Positions 15,127 through 24,020 of a stretch of 64,000 nt of DNA are shown here, piece after piece. Source of the stretch: Treponema sp. Lineage in GTDB: Bacteria; Spirochaetota; Spirochaetia; Treponematales; Treponemataceae. Below the pieces are notes generated by a model, which searched no databases, had not been told where the DNA came from, and saw nothing but the letters and a program-made list of their open reading frames with translations. The position numbers and the translations under genes are program-made. The stretch is from NCBI GenBank assembly GCA_017940255.1, contig JAGAZB010000005.1, forward strand, positions 124,001 through 188,000, in the 5' to 3' direction. Numbering within the stretch: the first letter of the stretch is position 1; each line of letters begins with the position of its first letter.

Positions 15127-16458
15127 ATGAAAAAAATTATCTTGAGTACATGTGCTTTGTTTGCGGCTGTAATGACTATGTCTGCTGCACCAAAGAAGGG
15201 AACTGTTCGCTACCTGAATTTTAAGCCTGAAGTTGCTTCTGTTTACGAAGAACTTGCAGCTGCTTATGAAAAGGAAACTGGTGTTAAAGTTATTGTAGAA
15301 ACTGCTGCAAACAACACCTACGAATCAACACTTACTGCTAAAATGGCCACTAAACAGGCTCCAACACTTTTTCAGATTAACGGTCCTGTAGGATACTCAA
15401 ACTGGAAAGATTACTGTGCAGATCTTACAAAGACAGAAATCTACAAGCATCTTTCAGATAAATCACTTGCCATTACAGACAATGGAAAAGCTTATGGAAT
15501 TCCTTATGTTGTAGAAGGTTACGGAATTATTTACAACAAGGCTCTTACAGATAAGTATTTTGCCCTTGCTTCTAAGGGAACTTCTTTTAAGAGCATGGAT
15601 GAAATTAATAACTTTGCAAAACTCAAGGAACTTTGTGATGATATGCAGGCTCATAAAGATGAATTGGGAATTAAGGGTGTATTTGCATCTACATCATTAA
15701 AAGCTGGTGAAGACTGGAGATGGCAGACTCACCTTGCAAACCTTCCAATTTACTATGAATTCACAAAGAATAAGGTAAATCTTTCTTCTGATGCTACACA
15801 TGAAATTAAATTCCAGTATGGAAACAACTTCAAAAATATTTTTGACCTTTACACAACAGATTCTGTAATTGACAGAAAAAATGTTGGTGTAAAAACTGTA
15901 GATCAGTCTATGGCAGAATTTGCTCTTGAAGAATGTGTAATGGTTCAGAATGGTAACTGGGCTTGGGGTCAGATTTCAGGTGTTTCTGGAAACAAGGTAA
16001 AAGCTGATAATGTTAAATATCTTCCTATTTATACAGGCGTTGCTGGTGAAGAATCACAGGGACTCTGTGTAGGAACTGAAAACTTCTACTGTATCAATAA
16101 AAAAGCATCAAAAGCTGATCAGCAGGCAACTGCAGACTTTATCTACTGGCTTTATTCTTCAAAGACAGGAAAAGATTATGTAACAAACAAACTTGGTTTT
16201 ATTGCTCCATTTGATACATTTGCAGAAAACGAAAAACCTACAGACCCACTTGCTAAAGAAATCTTGAACTATATGTCTAAAAAAGGAATCGTTTCTGTTT
16301 CATGGAACTTTACTCTTTTCCCTTCACAGACATTCAAAGATGCATTTGGTGCAGATCTTTTGCAGTACTGTCAGGGTTCAAAAGACTGGAATACAGTTTC
16401 TTCAAATGTTGTTAAGAACTGGAAAACAGAATGGGAGCTTGTTTCTGAAGCTTACTAG
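15127..16458 (+). CDS. ABC transporter sugar-binding protein (family 1)
   Basis: A 443-residue extracytoplasmic solute-binding protein. AGGAGG precedes the ATG. Residues 1-20 are a signal peptide; the Cys at position 9 is not in a lipobox, so cleavage by signal peptidase I and a periplasmic location are likely. The body resembles maltose-type binding proteins (KPEVASVYEELAAAYEKETGVKV near the start; NGNWAWGQIS later). It is followed by two MalF/MalG-type permeases, a LacI regulator and malQ, so maltooligosaccharide or a related alpha-glucan is the inferred ligand. A terminator-like hairpin after the stop probably gives it higher expression than the permeases. Confidence 0.88.
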   Translation: MKKIILSTCALFAAVMTMSAAPKKGTVRYLNFKPEVASVYEELAAAYEKETGVKVIVETAANNTYESTLTAKMATKQAPTLFQINGPVGYSNWKDYCADLTKTEIYKHLSDKSLAITDNGKAYGIPYVVEGYGIIYNKALTDKYFALASKGTSFKSMDEINNFAKLKELCDDMQAHKDELGIKGVFASTSLKAGEDWRWQTHLANLPIYYEFTKNKVNLSSDATHEIKFQYGNNFKNIFDLYTTDSVIDRKNVGVKTVDQSMAEFALEECVMVQNGNWAWGQISGVSGNKVKADNVKYLPIYTGVAGEESQGLCVGTENFYCINKKASKADQQATADFIYWLYSSKTGKDYVTNKLGFIAPFDTFAENEKPTDPLAKEILNYMSKKGIVSVSWNFTLFPSQTFKDAFGADLLQYCQGSKDWNTVSSNVVKNWKTEWELVSEAY

Positions 16459-16463
16459 TAATT

Positions 16464-16518
16464 AAAAAACGGTGGTTGCGCTGCTCAATCCCACTTTCGC
16501 GTAGCCGCCGTTTTTTTT
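16464..16518 (+). terminator. Intra-operon attenuator/terminator (element D)
   Basis: AAAAAACGGTGG pairs with CCGCCGTTTTTT (one G-T pair) around a loop containing TTGCGC and TTCGCG, then a T8 run. It falls between the binding protein and permease genes, so partial termination would set the usual excess of binding protein. The GCG/CGC-bearing loop resembles the larger hairpin elements. Confidence 0.8.
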
Positions 16519-16542
16519 ATAGAACTTTTAAGGAGGTTGAAA

Positions 16543-17397
16543 ATGGAAAATAACAAGGCAATGAAAAAATATTTTCCGGTATTTGTTCTTCCAACACTGC
16601 TTGCTTTTACAATATTTTTTATTGTTCCTTTTGGAATGGGAATTTTTCTCTCTTTCACAAAATTTAAGGTAATTACGAATGTTAAATTTGTTGGTTTTCA
16701 GAACTACATAAAAGCTTTTACTCTGAATGGTGAGTTTTTACATGCTCTGGGCTTTACATCTTTGTTTACAATTGTTTCTATTCTGACCGTAAATATCCTT
16801 GCTTTTTCTATTGCCCTTCTTTTGACAAATGGAATCAGGGGAACTAACTTTTTCCGCTCTGTTTTTTTTATGCCAAACCTTATCGGCGGAATTGTTCTTG
16901 GTTATATCTGGAATCTGCTTATAAACGGTTTTCTTCTTCATTTTGTAGGAGAAGACATAACTTTTAATGCAAAATACGGCTTCTGGGGACTTGTAATCCT
17001 CACAAACTGGCAATTAATAGGTTATATGATGGTAATTTACATTGCCGGCCTTCAAAATATTCCATCAGAAATTCTGGAAGCAGCTTCAATAGATGGTGCT
17101 TCTCCATTAAAAACTCTTTTCAAAATTAAAATACCAATGGTAATGCCTTCCATTACAATTTGTATGTTCCTTACTTTGACAAACTCATTCAAGATGTTCG
17201 ATCAGAACCTTGCTCTTACAAATGGAGCTCCTGGAACTGATACAGAAATGCTTGCTTTGAATATATATAAAACCTTCTATGGACGTTCCGGCTTCCAGGG
17301 AGTAGGACAGGCTAAGGCAGTAATCTTCTTTATCATAGTTGCTCTAATTGCCTTTATTCAGCTTAAACTTACAAATAAAAAGGAGATCGAACAATGA
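16543..17397 (+). CDS. Sugar ABC transporter permease, MalF-type
   Basis: A 284-residue inner-membrane permease with about six helices. The start ATG 16543 is selected because AAGGAGG lies 5 nt upstream; a TTG two codons earlier is less likely. The EAA loop, EILEAASIDGASPLKTLFKIKIPMV in outline (near 182-205), is the cytoplasmic contact for the ATPase. The 3' end overlaps the next permease by 4 nt (ATGA), implying translational coupling. No ATPase gene lies in the operon, so a shared MsmK/MalK-type subunit elsewhere is presumed. Confidence 0.93.
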   Translation: MENNKAMKKYFPVFVLPTLLAFTIFFIVPFGMGIFLSFTKFKVITNVKFVGFQNYIKAFTLNGEFLHALGFTSLFTIVSILTVNILAFSIALLLTNGIRGTNFFRSVFFMPNLIGGIVLGYIWNLLINGFLLHFVGEDITFNAKYGFWGLVILTNWQLIGYMMVIYIAGLQNIPSEILEAASIDGASPLKTLFKIKIPMVMPSITICMFLTLTNSFKMFDQNLALTNGAPGTDTEMLALNIYKTFYGRSGFQGVGQAKAVIFFIIVALIAFIQLKLTNKKEIEQ

Positions 17398-18239
17398 TTA
17401 TTGAAAGTAACCGTTCCGTTAAGAAGACAATTCAATTTACCTTCTTGCTTCTTTTGACCATTATCTTTATTTTCCCGATTTTGCTGGTTCTTATGAACTC
17501 ATTTAAATCTCGCCTATATGTTTCTACTGCACCTTTTGCTTTTCCAAAGGGAGATATGTTTGTAGGCATAGAAAATTATATCAGGGGAGTTACTTCTTCG
17601 GGCTTTATTCTTGCTTTCTTCCGTTCTGTGTGGATTACAGTAATAGGCGTTCTTTTGATTATTATTTGTACTTCCATGAGTGCCTGGTATATTGTACGAG
17701 TAAAGTCTAAATTTACCAGATTCCTCTACTATATGTTTACATTTAGTATGATTGTTCCTTTCCAGATGGTTATGTACACAATGACCTTTGTGGTAAACAG
17801 ACTTAGTTTTGATAACGTGTTTGGAATCCTTTTTGTGTATCTGGGCTTTGGTGCTGGTCTTACAGTTTTTATGTTTACTGGATTCATAAAAAGTATTCCT
17901 CAGGAAGTAGAAGAAGCTGCAACAATTGATGGTTGTAATCCTTTGCAGACATATTTTAGAATCGTATTTCCAATGTTAAAACCTACAGCAATTACTGTTG
18001 CTATTTTGCAGGCTATGTGGATTTGGAATGACTATCTTCTTCCATATCTTATTCTGGGCTCTGATCATAAAACGGTTCCTGTTGCAATTCAGCTTGCAAT
18101 GCAGGGGGCTTATGGTTCCACAGATTATGGTGGATTTATGGCTATGCTCGTTCTGGCTATTATTCCTATTATTATATTCTATGTTACTTCACAAAAGTAT
18201 ATAATCAGAGGAGTTATAGCGGGGGCAGTTAAGGGTTAA
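17394..18239 (+). CDS. Sugar ABC transporter permease, MalG-type
   Basis: A 281-residue inner-membrane permease, partner of the preceding gene. About six helices are visible, with the EAA loop PQEVEEAATIDGCNPLQTYF near 166-185. It starts in a 4-nt overlap with the MalF-type gene after AGGAG in its coding end. It forms the heterodimeric channel for uptake of the sugar bound by the 15127-16458 protein. Confidence 0.93.
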   Translation: MIIESNRSVKKTIQFTFLLLLTIIFIFPILLVLMNSFKSRLYVSTAPFAFPKGDMFVGIENYIRGVTSSGFILAFFRSVWITVIGVLLIIICTSMSAWYIVRVKSKFTRFLYYMFTFSMIVPFQMVMYTMTFVVNRLSFDNVFGILFVYLGFGAGLTVFMFTGFIKSIPQEVEEAATIDGCNPLQTYFRIVFPMLKPTAITVAILQAMWIWNDYLLPYLILGSDHKTVPVAIQLAMQGAYGSTDYGGFMAMLVLAIIPIIIFYVTSQKYIIRGVIAGAVKG

Positions 18240-18242
18240 AGG

Positions 18243-19244
18243 ATGACAATCAAAGATATAGCAAAAGAGTGTGGTTGCGGACTAGGAACTGTTTCCAGAG
18301 TTTTGAATAATCACCCTGATGTAAGTGAAGAAACCAGAAAGAAAGTTATGGCTGTAGTTGATAAATATGGTTTTGTTTTGAATAAAAATGCCAGTCAGCT
18401 AAAAAGTCAGGAAAGAAAAACCATTGTAATTCTGGTAAAGGGAACTTCAAGCCCTCTTTTAAATGAAATGATGGGTGTAATTCTAAAAAGAATGGAAGAG
18501 CTTCCTTATACAACATCGGTAAACATCCTTGACGAATACGATAATGAAGCTTCAATAGCAAATCGTCTTTATTACGAGCAGAAACCTCTGGGGATGATTT
18601 TCCTTGGAGGAAGCCCAAGTATGTACAAAGATGATTTTGCAAAGATTAAGATACCATGTGTTTTGATTTCGAATGATGCAAAAAACGTGGAAAACGAAAA
18701 TCTTTCCAGTATCAGTACAGATAATATTTCTGCTGCCGAATATTCTGCGGACTATCTTTTAAATCATGGCCATACCAAAATAGGTGTAATTGGTGGTGAT
18801 TTAACAAGTTCCGGCACAACAAAAAAGCGTTACGAAGGTTTTTTGAATGCAATGAAAAAGCATGGTCTGGAATTTGATGAAAACTTATATGTTGTTTCTA
18901 AGTATTCTTTTATGGGTGGAGCCGCTGCTGCTCAAACCCTTCTGGAAAGAAGTCCTGATATAACGGCGATTTTTACTATGTCTGATTCAATGGCAATTGG
19001 AGCCTGTAGAAAGCTTAGGGATTTAGGCAAAAAGATTCCTGAAGATATTTCTATTGTTGGTTTTGATGGCCTTCCTTATGCTGATTTTTACAGTCCTCGA
19101 ATTACTACGGTTGAACAGCCATCGAGAGAGCTTGCGGCAGAAGGACTTGATATGCTTTTGAACTGCATAGAGCGGGGCAGCCCTGCGGTTCATAAACTTC
19201 TTCCTTTTACTTTTAGGGAAGGTGAGAGTGTAAGAAAAATTTAG
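18243..19244 (+). CDS. LacI family transcriptional regulator
   Basis: A 333-residue regulator starting 3 nt after the permease stop behind an AAAGG site. Residues 1-55 are the helix-turn-helix and hinge (TIKDIAKECGCGLGTVSRVLNN), and residues from about 58 form a periplasmic-binding-like sensor domain. The hinge helix NASQLKSQE is unusual in having Ser-Gln rather than the common Ala-Leu. It very probably represses the operon from the tandem operators at 15052-15075, with release by the imported sugar. Confidence 0.92.
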   Translation: MTIKDIAKECGCGLGTVSRVLNNHPDVSEETRKKVMAVVDKYGFVLNKNASQLKSQERKTIVILVKGTSSPLLNEMMGVILKRMEELPYTTSVNILDEYDNEASIANRLYYEQKPLGMIFLGGSPSMYKDDFAKIKIPCVLISNDAKNVENENLSSISTDNISAAEYSADYLLNHGHTKIGVIGGDLTSSGTTKKRYEGFLNAMKKHGLEFDENLYVVSKYSFMGGAAAAQTLLERSPDITAIFTMSDSMAIGACRKLRDLGKKIPEDISIVGFDGLPYADFYSPRITTVEQPSRELAAEGLDMLLNCIERGSPAVHKLLPFTFREGESVRKI

Positions 19245-19265
19245 TTATTTTGGCAGGTATCTGAA

Positions 19266-20771
19266 TTGTTGGATTCTGAAATTTTCAAACAGAGAAAAAA
19301 CGGTGTGCTTATGCACATTTCCTCATTACCTGGAGAAAGTGGAATTGGAACTCTGGGAAATGAAGCCTATAAATTTATAGATTTTCTAAAAGAAGCCGGA
19401 CAGACTTACTGGCAGATTCTTCCGGTTTGTCCTACAGGTTATGGAGATTCGCCTTATCAGAGTTTTTCTACTTTTGCAGGAAACCCTTATTTTATAGATC
19501 TTAAACTGCTGGAAGAGGAAGGTCTTTTGGAAAATAAAGATTATTCAGAGATTTCCTGGGGCCAAGATCCCATGTATGTAGATTTTGGAGCTGTTTATGA
19601 GGGGCGCATAAAGGTTTTTGAAAAGGTACAAAGTGCTTTTGAAAAAAATATTCCGGCTGATTTTAATGCATTTTGCAAGGAAAACTCTTTCTGGCTGGAA
19701 GATTATGCACTTTTTATGGCTGTAAAAGATTTGCACAATGGCGCTTCTTTTTTGGAATGGGAAGAAGATATAAGACTCAGAAGACCAGAAGCTCTTGAGG
19801 AATGGAAAAATAAAAGTGCTAATCGTATGAATTATTACCGTATACAGCAGTATCTTTTCTTTAAACAGTGGAAAAATCTAAAAACTTATGCAAATAAAAA
19901 TGGAATTAAAATAATTGGGGATATTCCAATTTATGTTTCTGCAGATAGTGCCGATGTCTGGACTCATCCAAAAAATTTTATGCTGGATAAAAATCTTATT
20001 CCTATAGAAGTTGCAGGTTGTCCGCCAGATGCTTTTACCAGTCTTGGCCAGCTTTGGGGCAATCCTGTTTATAACTGGGATTTTATGAAAAAAGACGGTT
20101 ACAGCTGGTGGAAACAGAGGCTTAAATCGAGTCTGGAAATATATGATGTGCTTCGCATAGACCATTTCCGGGGTTTTGATTCTTTTTATTCTGTAAAATA
20201 TGGAGCAGAGGATGCTAAAAACGGCAGGTGGAACAAGGGGCCCGGCATAGCATTTTTTGAGCAGATTAAGGCAGATTTAGGTGAACTTCCAATTATCGCT
20301 GAAGATTTGGGCTTTATGACAGACAGCGTACGTCAGCTTTTACGCCAGAGCGGTTTTCCTGGAATGAAGGTTCTGCAGTTTGCCTTTGATACCCGCGATG
20401 AAAACAGTAAGGAATATATTCCAGACTGCTACCCTGAAAATTGTGTAGTTTATACGGGCACACATGATAACGACACCATAAAAGGCTGGACAAAAACTGC
20501 CCGGCCGGAAGATGTAAAAACGGCAATGGAATATTATAAACTTTCAAGTCCCCTTCAGCTGCGGGAAGCTATGATTCATTCTGCACTGAATAGCAGGGCA
20601 AACACCTGTATTCTTACAATGCAGGATTTAATAGGCCTTGGAAGCGAAGGAAGAATGAATTCTCCAGCTTCGGTAGGCACAAACTGGAAGTGGAGGGCTC
20701 TTTCTTCCCAAATAACAAAAGAAAGAGCTCGGGAATTAAAAGACCTGGTGCTTGCCAGCGGACGTGCGTGA
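19266..20771 (+). CDS. malQ: 4-alpha-glucanotransferase (amylomaltase)
   Basis: A 501-residue GH77 enzyme that transfers alpha-1,4-glucan segments between maltooligosaccharides. The start is a TTG at 19266 with GGCAGG upstream; no ATG is available before the conserved RKNGVLMHISSLPG. Catalytic-region marks are LRIDHFRGF (nucleophile Asp), IIAEDLGFM (acid/base Glu) and GTHDNDTIKGW. It is the last gene of the sugar operon and indicates that the imported substrate is a maltodextrin. Confidence 0.93.
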   Translation: MLDSEIFKQRKNGVLMHISSLPGESGIGTLGNEAYKFIDFLKEAGQTYWQILPVCPTGYGDSPYQSFSTFAGNPYFIDLKLLEEEGLLENKDYSEISWGQDPMYVDFGAVYEGRIKVFEKVQSAFEKNIPADFNAFCKENSFWLEDYALFMAVKDLHNGASFLEWEEDIRLRRPEALEEWKNKSANRMNYYRIQQYLFFKQWKNLKTYANKNGIKIIGDIPIYVSADSADVWTHPKNFMLDKNLIPIEVAGCPPDAFTSLGQLWGNPVYNWDFMKKDGYSWWKQRLKSSLEIYDVLRIDHFRGFDSFYSVKYGAEDAKNGRWNKGPGIAFFEQIKADLGELPIIAEDLGFMTDSVRQLLRQSGFPGMKVLQFAFDTRDENSKEYIPDCYPENCVVYTGTHDNDTIKGWTKTARPEDVKTAMEYYKLSSPLQLREAMIHSALNSRANTCILTMQDLIGLGSEGRMNSPASVGTNWKWRALSSQITKERARELKDLVLASGRA

Positions 20772-20800
20772 AAGTAGCTGGGAAAAGCCTGTTGTAAAAG

Positions 20801-20840
20801 CCCCTGTTTTCTGATAACATAGAAAAAATTCAAAAAGGGG
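20801..20840 (+). promoter_or_regulatory. Hairpin that could hide the pyrB ribosome-binding site
   Basis: CCCCTGTTTT (20801-20810) pairs with AAAAAGGGG (20832-20840) with one bulged G. The AAGGGG arm is the Shine-Dalgarno of pyrB, so the fold could limit translation. This is inference only. Confidence 0.35.
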
Positions 20841-20847
20841 TTTGTGA

Positions 20848-21771
20848 ATGCTAACTGGTCGTCATTTGATTCAGCCGGATGATTTGTCGGTGTCTGAAAT
20901 CGAAGAAATTTGTTCTTTGGCTGAACAGATTATTGTTGATCCTAAATCATTTCAAGATGTGTGTCGCGGGAAAATTCTTGCGACACTTTTTTTTGAGCCT
21001 AGCACTAGAACTAGGCTTTCTTTTGAAGCAGCTATGCTTCGTTTGGGCGGTTCTGTAGAAGGTTTTTCTGATGCAGACAACACTTCGTCTGTAAAAGGCG
21101 AAACTTTGGCCGATACAATCCGCGTAGTTTCAAGCTATGCCGATGTAATTGCCATGCGCACTCCAAAAGAAGGTGCCGCTCTTCTTGCCAGCAAGTATTC
21201 AGCTTGCCCTATCATTAATGCCGGAGATGGTGGTCACTACCACCCAACCCAGACCCTTACCGACCTGGTAACAATCCGCCAGCTGCTTGGAGGACTTGAA
21301 AATCACACAGTAGGTTTCTGTGGTGACCTTAAGTTTGGCCGCACAGTTCATTCTCTTGCAGAAGCTTTGCGCCGCTTTAAGGGTAATAAGTTTATTTTTA
21401 TCAGCCCAAAAGAGCTTACAGTTCCTGACTATCTGATTACTAACGTACTTGAACCAGCTGGTGTACAGTACGAAATTGTAGAAAGTCTGGATGCTGTTAT
21501 TGATCAGCTTGATATTCTTTACATGACCCGTGTTCAAAAGGAACGCTTCTTTAATGAACAGGATTATATCCGCCTTAAGGACAGTTATATTCTTGATAAA
21601 CAGAAGATGAGTCTGGCCCGCAAAAACATGATTGTTCTGCATCCTCTTCCTCGTGTAAACGAAATTACCCCAGAAGTTGATGATGACCCACGAGCCGCAT
21701 ATTTTAAGCAGGTAAAGTACGGAATGTACGCCCGCATGGCACTTATTGCTAAATTGACAGGAGCTCTCTAA
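20848..21771 (+). CDS. pyrB: Aspartate carbamoyltransferase catalytic subunit
   Basis: A 307-residue catalytic chain joining carbamoyl phosphate and aspartate in pyrimidine synthesis. Motifs are [13 protein letters not shown] (carbamoyl phosphate site, about 49-61), the RTP loop in [10 protein letters not shown], and HPLPRVNEI near the C-terminus. The stop overlaps the pyrI start by one base. Together with pyrI it should form the allosteric dodecamer known from enteric bacteria. Confidence 0.97.
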   Translation: MLTGRHLIQPDDLSVSEIEEICSLAEQIIVDPKSFQDVCRGKILATLFFEPSTRTRLSFEAAMLRLGGSVEGFSDADNTSSVKGETLADTIRVVSSYADVIAMRTPKEGAALLASKYSACPIINAGDGGHYHPTQTLTDLVTIRQLLGGLENHTVGFCGDLKFGRTVHSLAEALRRFKGNKFIFISPKELTVPDYLITNVLEPAGVQYEIVESLDAVIDQLDILYMTRVQKERFFNEQDYIRLKDSYILDKQKMSLARKNMIVLHPLPRVNEITPEVDDDPRAAYFKQVKYGMYARMALIAKLTGAL

Positions 21772-22214
21772 TGCTTAACGTAAATACTATAAAAAACGGA
21801 CTTGTGATTGATCACATTCGCGCAGGACACGGCTGGAACATTTATCAGTGGCTTGGCCTGGATAAATTGCCTTTTACATCCTGCCTTATTCAGAATGTAC
21901 CATCAGAAAAATCTGGAAAAAAAGACATAATCAAAATTGATAACATCATCAATATTGATTATTCGGTTCTTGGTTTTATTGACCCGGACATCTGCGTAAA
22001 CGTAATCGAAAACGAAAAGATTGTACGCAAAATCAACATGGAACTTCCTTCAAAAGTGCAGGGAGTTTTTACATGTAAAAATCCGCGCTGTATAACTCAG
22101 ACCGAACATTATGTAAAGCCAACCTTTCTTTTAGCCGACCGCTCAAAGGGACTTTACAAGTGTGAATACTGCGACACTCTTTATGTTGCCGGCGCTACAA
22201 ATACACAGTTGTAG
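21771..22214 (+). CDS. pyrI: Aspartate carbamoyltransferase regulatory subunit
   Basis: A 147-residue regulatory chain that binds nucleotide effectors. The N-terminal allosteric domain starts LNVNTIKNGLVIDHI. The C-terminal zinc domain has the four Cys in CKNPRC and CEYC (about 109-114 and 136-139). Translation is coupled to pyrB through a TAATG overlap. Confidence 0.95.
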   Translation: MLNVNTIKNGLVIDHIRAGHGWNIYQWLGLDKLPFTSCLIQNVPSEKSGKKDIIKIDNIINIDYSVLGFIDPDICVNVIENEKIVRKINMELPSKVQGVFTCKNPRCITQTEHYVKPTFLLADRSKGLYKCEYCDTLYVAGATNTQL

Positions 22215-22219
22215 TAGAG

Positions 22220-22242
22220 ATTGTCCGGTTAAACCGGACAAT
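22220..22242. repeat. Palindromic repeat copy 2, between pyrI and pyrC
   Basis: ATTGTCCGG and CCGGACAAT flank TTAAA. It matches the palindromes embedded in the radical SAM and ABC-F genes and is followed by partly repeated GACAGnCGCCGTGCCGGA units to about 22288. Confidence 0.8.
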
Positions 22243-22291
22243 GACAGTCGCCGTGCCGGACAATGACAGACGCCGTGCCGGACGCCGTGTC

Positions 22292-22336
22292 ATTCCCGCG
22301 CCCGCTCGAAGCTTCGCTGCGAATGGACGCGGGAAT
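22292..22336. repeat. GC-rich palindrome upstream of pyrC
   Basis: ATTCCCGCG (22292-22300) pairs with CGCGGGAAT (22328-22336), with an inner CGAAGCTTCG. It lies just before the GGAGGAG site of pyrC and may be an intercistronic stabiliser or a dispersed REP-like copy. Confidence 0.7.
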
Positions 22337-22357
22337 CTTTAAATCCTGGAGGAGTAA

Positions 22358-23875
22358 ATGCCAAAATCTACATTAATCTACAATGCCAGACTTCTGGACG
22401 AAAATATGGATTGCCCTGGAGCCCTTTTGATTGTGGAAGGAAAAATCCGCTCTGTTTTTCACGGATATTTTACGTCTTCTTCAACCGTAGAATCTTTTGC
22501 CCGTGCAGTGCTTGCAGAAGATGGTTTTGGACTGGATAGCGCTATAGAAGTATACGATGCTCATGGCCTTACTCTGACCCCGGCCTTTATAGATATGCAT
22601 GTTCACATGCGCTACCCGGGACAAACTCAAAAAGAAGATTTAGACAGCGGTCTTCATGCTGCAGCAGCCGGTGGTTACGGAACTGTAGTTGCCATGCCAA
22701 ATACTACGCCTGTTGTTTCTTCTGCAGAAATGGCTATGAGAATTGAACGTGAAGCGGCCGCAATTGGACTGACTCATCTTTTTCAGACTGTGAGTATCAC
22801 AAAAGATTTTGATGGAAAAGATACTTCTCATCTTGATTTAATCGATAAAAAATATATCCCCGTAATTACAGAAGATGGCCGCGATGTTCTTTCGGCCTCG
22901 GTAATGCTTGAAGGAATGAGCAAGGCTGCAGAAAAGGGTGTGGTTGTAAGCTGTCATTCCGAAGACCTTACTCTTGGTTCCCAGGCAAAACCTTTTCGCC
23001 AGGAAGCTCTGGAAATTATGAAGGAAGCAGGACTTTCTGCCTGGGGTAGTGATGATATAGACGAGGATGAAGACGACATTGCCGAAGCTGTAGACAAGAT
23101 TGATCTGGCACTTACCCGTGCCAACGAATTTCTTGCCCTGGCAGAAGACACTGCTACCGTGCGAAACCTTATGCTGGCAAAGCAGGCGGGCTGCCGCGTT
23201 CATATTGCTCATGTTTCAACTGCAAACTGTATTTCTGCAATCCGCGAGTTTAAGAATGAACTTTTAGATGAGCAGGCAGATTTTTCTGCCAACGAGGCCG
23301 AAGCTGCTTACGAAGCCTTTGAAAGTGATGAAGTTTTTCATCCTGCAAAGTTTCCTTCAGACGGCTTTGACGTAACCTGCGAGGTAACTCCTCACCACCT
23401 GGCACTTTGCGGAACAGACGAACCTTATATCCGAGCTCTTGTAAATCCTCCTTTAAGAAGTGATGAAGACCGCATTGCCTTAATTGAGGCTCTTCGTGAT
23501 GGAACTGTAGATGTAATTTCAACCGACCACGCGCCTCACACTCTGGACGATAAGGTTGCCGGTTCTCCGGGCTTTACTGGCTTGGAAACAGCATTTGCCG
23601 TTTGCAACACAGTTTTGGTTCGCGATAATCAGTTTAATCCGCGACGTTTAAGCCAGCTGATGTCGGCTAATCCGGCACGGATACTTGGCTTGCAGAAGGG
23701 GCGTTTGAAGGCAGGCTATGATGCTGATTTAACACTGCTCGATACGGAAGAAGAGTGGACTGTGGATTCATCCCTTTTTTACAGCAAGGGAAAAGCCACA
23801 CCTTTTGACGGCAAAAAACTCACCGGCCGCGTAAAAGGTTTATTTATAGACGGAAGATTAGTTTTAGAAAAATAA
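22358..23875 (+). CDS. pyrC: Dihydroorotase
   Basis: A 505-residue amidohydrolase that interconverts carbamoyl aspartate and dihydroorotate. GGAGGAG precedes the ATG. Metal ligands are in DMHVHMRYPG (about 78-87), with a later HIAHVS and the TDHAPH segment. It is longer than typical class I enzymes: an acidic insertion around DDIDEDEDDIAE (about 229-240) and a second near residues 305-330 account for the excess. It is the third gene of the pyrB-pyrI-pyrC cluster. Confidence 0.93.
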   Translation: MPKSTLIYNARLLDENMDCPGALLIVEGKIRSVFHGYFTSSSTVESFARAVLAEDGFGLDSAIEVYDAHGLTLTPAFIDMHVHMRYPGQTQKEDLDSGLHAAAAGGYGTVVAMPNTTPVVSSAEMAMRIEREAAAIGLTHLFQTVSITKDFDGKDTSHLDLIDKKYIPVITEDGRDVLSASVMLEGMSKAAEKGVVVSCHSEDLTLGSQAKPFRQEALEIMKEAGLSAWGSDDIDEDEDDIAEAVDKIDLALTRANEFLALAEDTATVRNLMLAKQAGCRVHIAHVSTANCISAIREFKNELLDEQADFSANEAEAAYEAFESDEVFHPAKFPSDGFDVTCEVTPHHLALCGTDEPYIRALVNPPLRSDEDRIALIEALRDGTVDVISTDHAPHTLDDKVAGSPGFTGLETAFAVCNTVLVRDNQFNPRRLSQLMSANPARILGLQKGRLKAGYDADLTLLDTEEEWTVDSSLFYSKGKATPFDGKKLTGRVKGLFIDGRLVLEK

Positions 23876-23889
23876 GCATCTCATCATTT

Positions 23890-24008
23890 AAAAAAAACAA
23901 GGGCCAGCAGCGACGCGGCCTTGAAAATCATTTGCAAACCTGGGCGTTCAGCCCTGTGGTTTGCGCTATGATTTTCAAGAACGCATAGCGTATGGCCCTT
24001 GTTTTTTT
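23890..24008. repeat. Nested long-hairpin element E (convergent gap)
   Basis: Outer arms AAAAAAACAAGGGCC (23891-23905) and GGCCCTTGTTTTTTT (23994-24008) enclose CTTGAAAATCAT/ATGATTTTCAAG (23920-23931 with 23968-23979), GCAAACC/GGTTTGC (23934-23940 with 23958-23964) and a GGGC/GCCC tip. A- and T-runs at the two ends make it a good bidirectional terminator for pyrC and the SulP gene, though far longer than needed. It shares its middle stem with element G. Confidence 0.92.
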
Positions 24009-24020
24009 GTTTAGGCAAAA

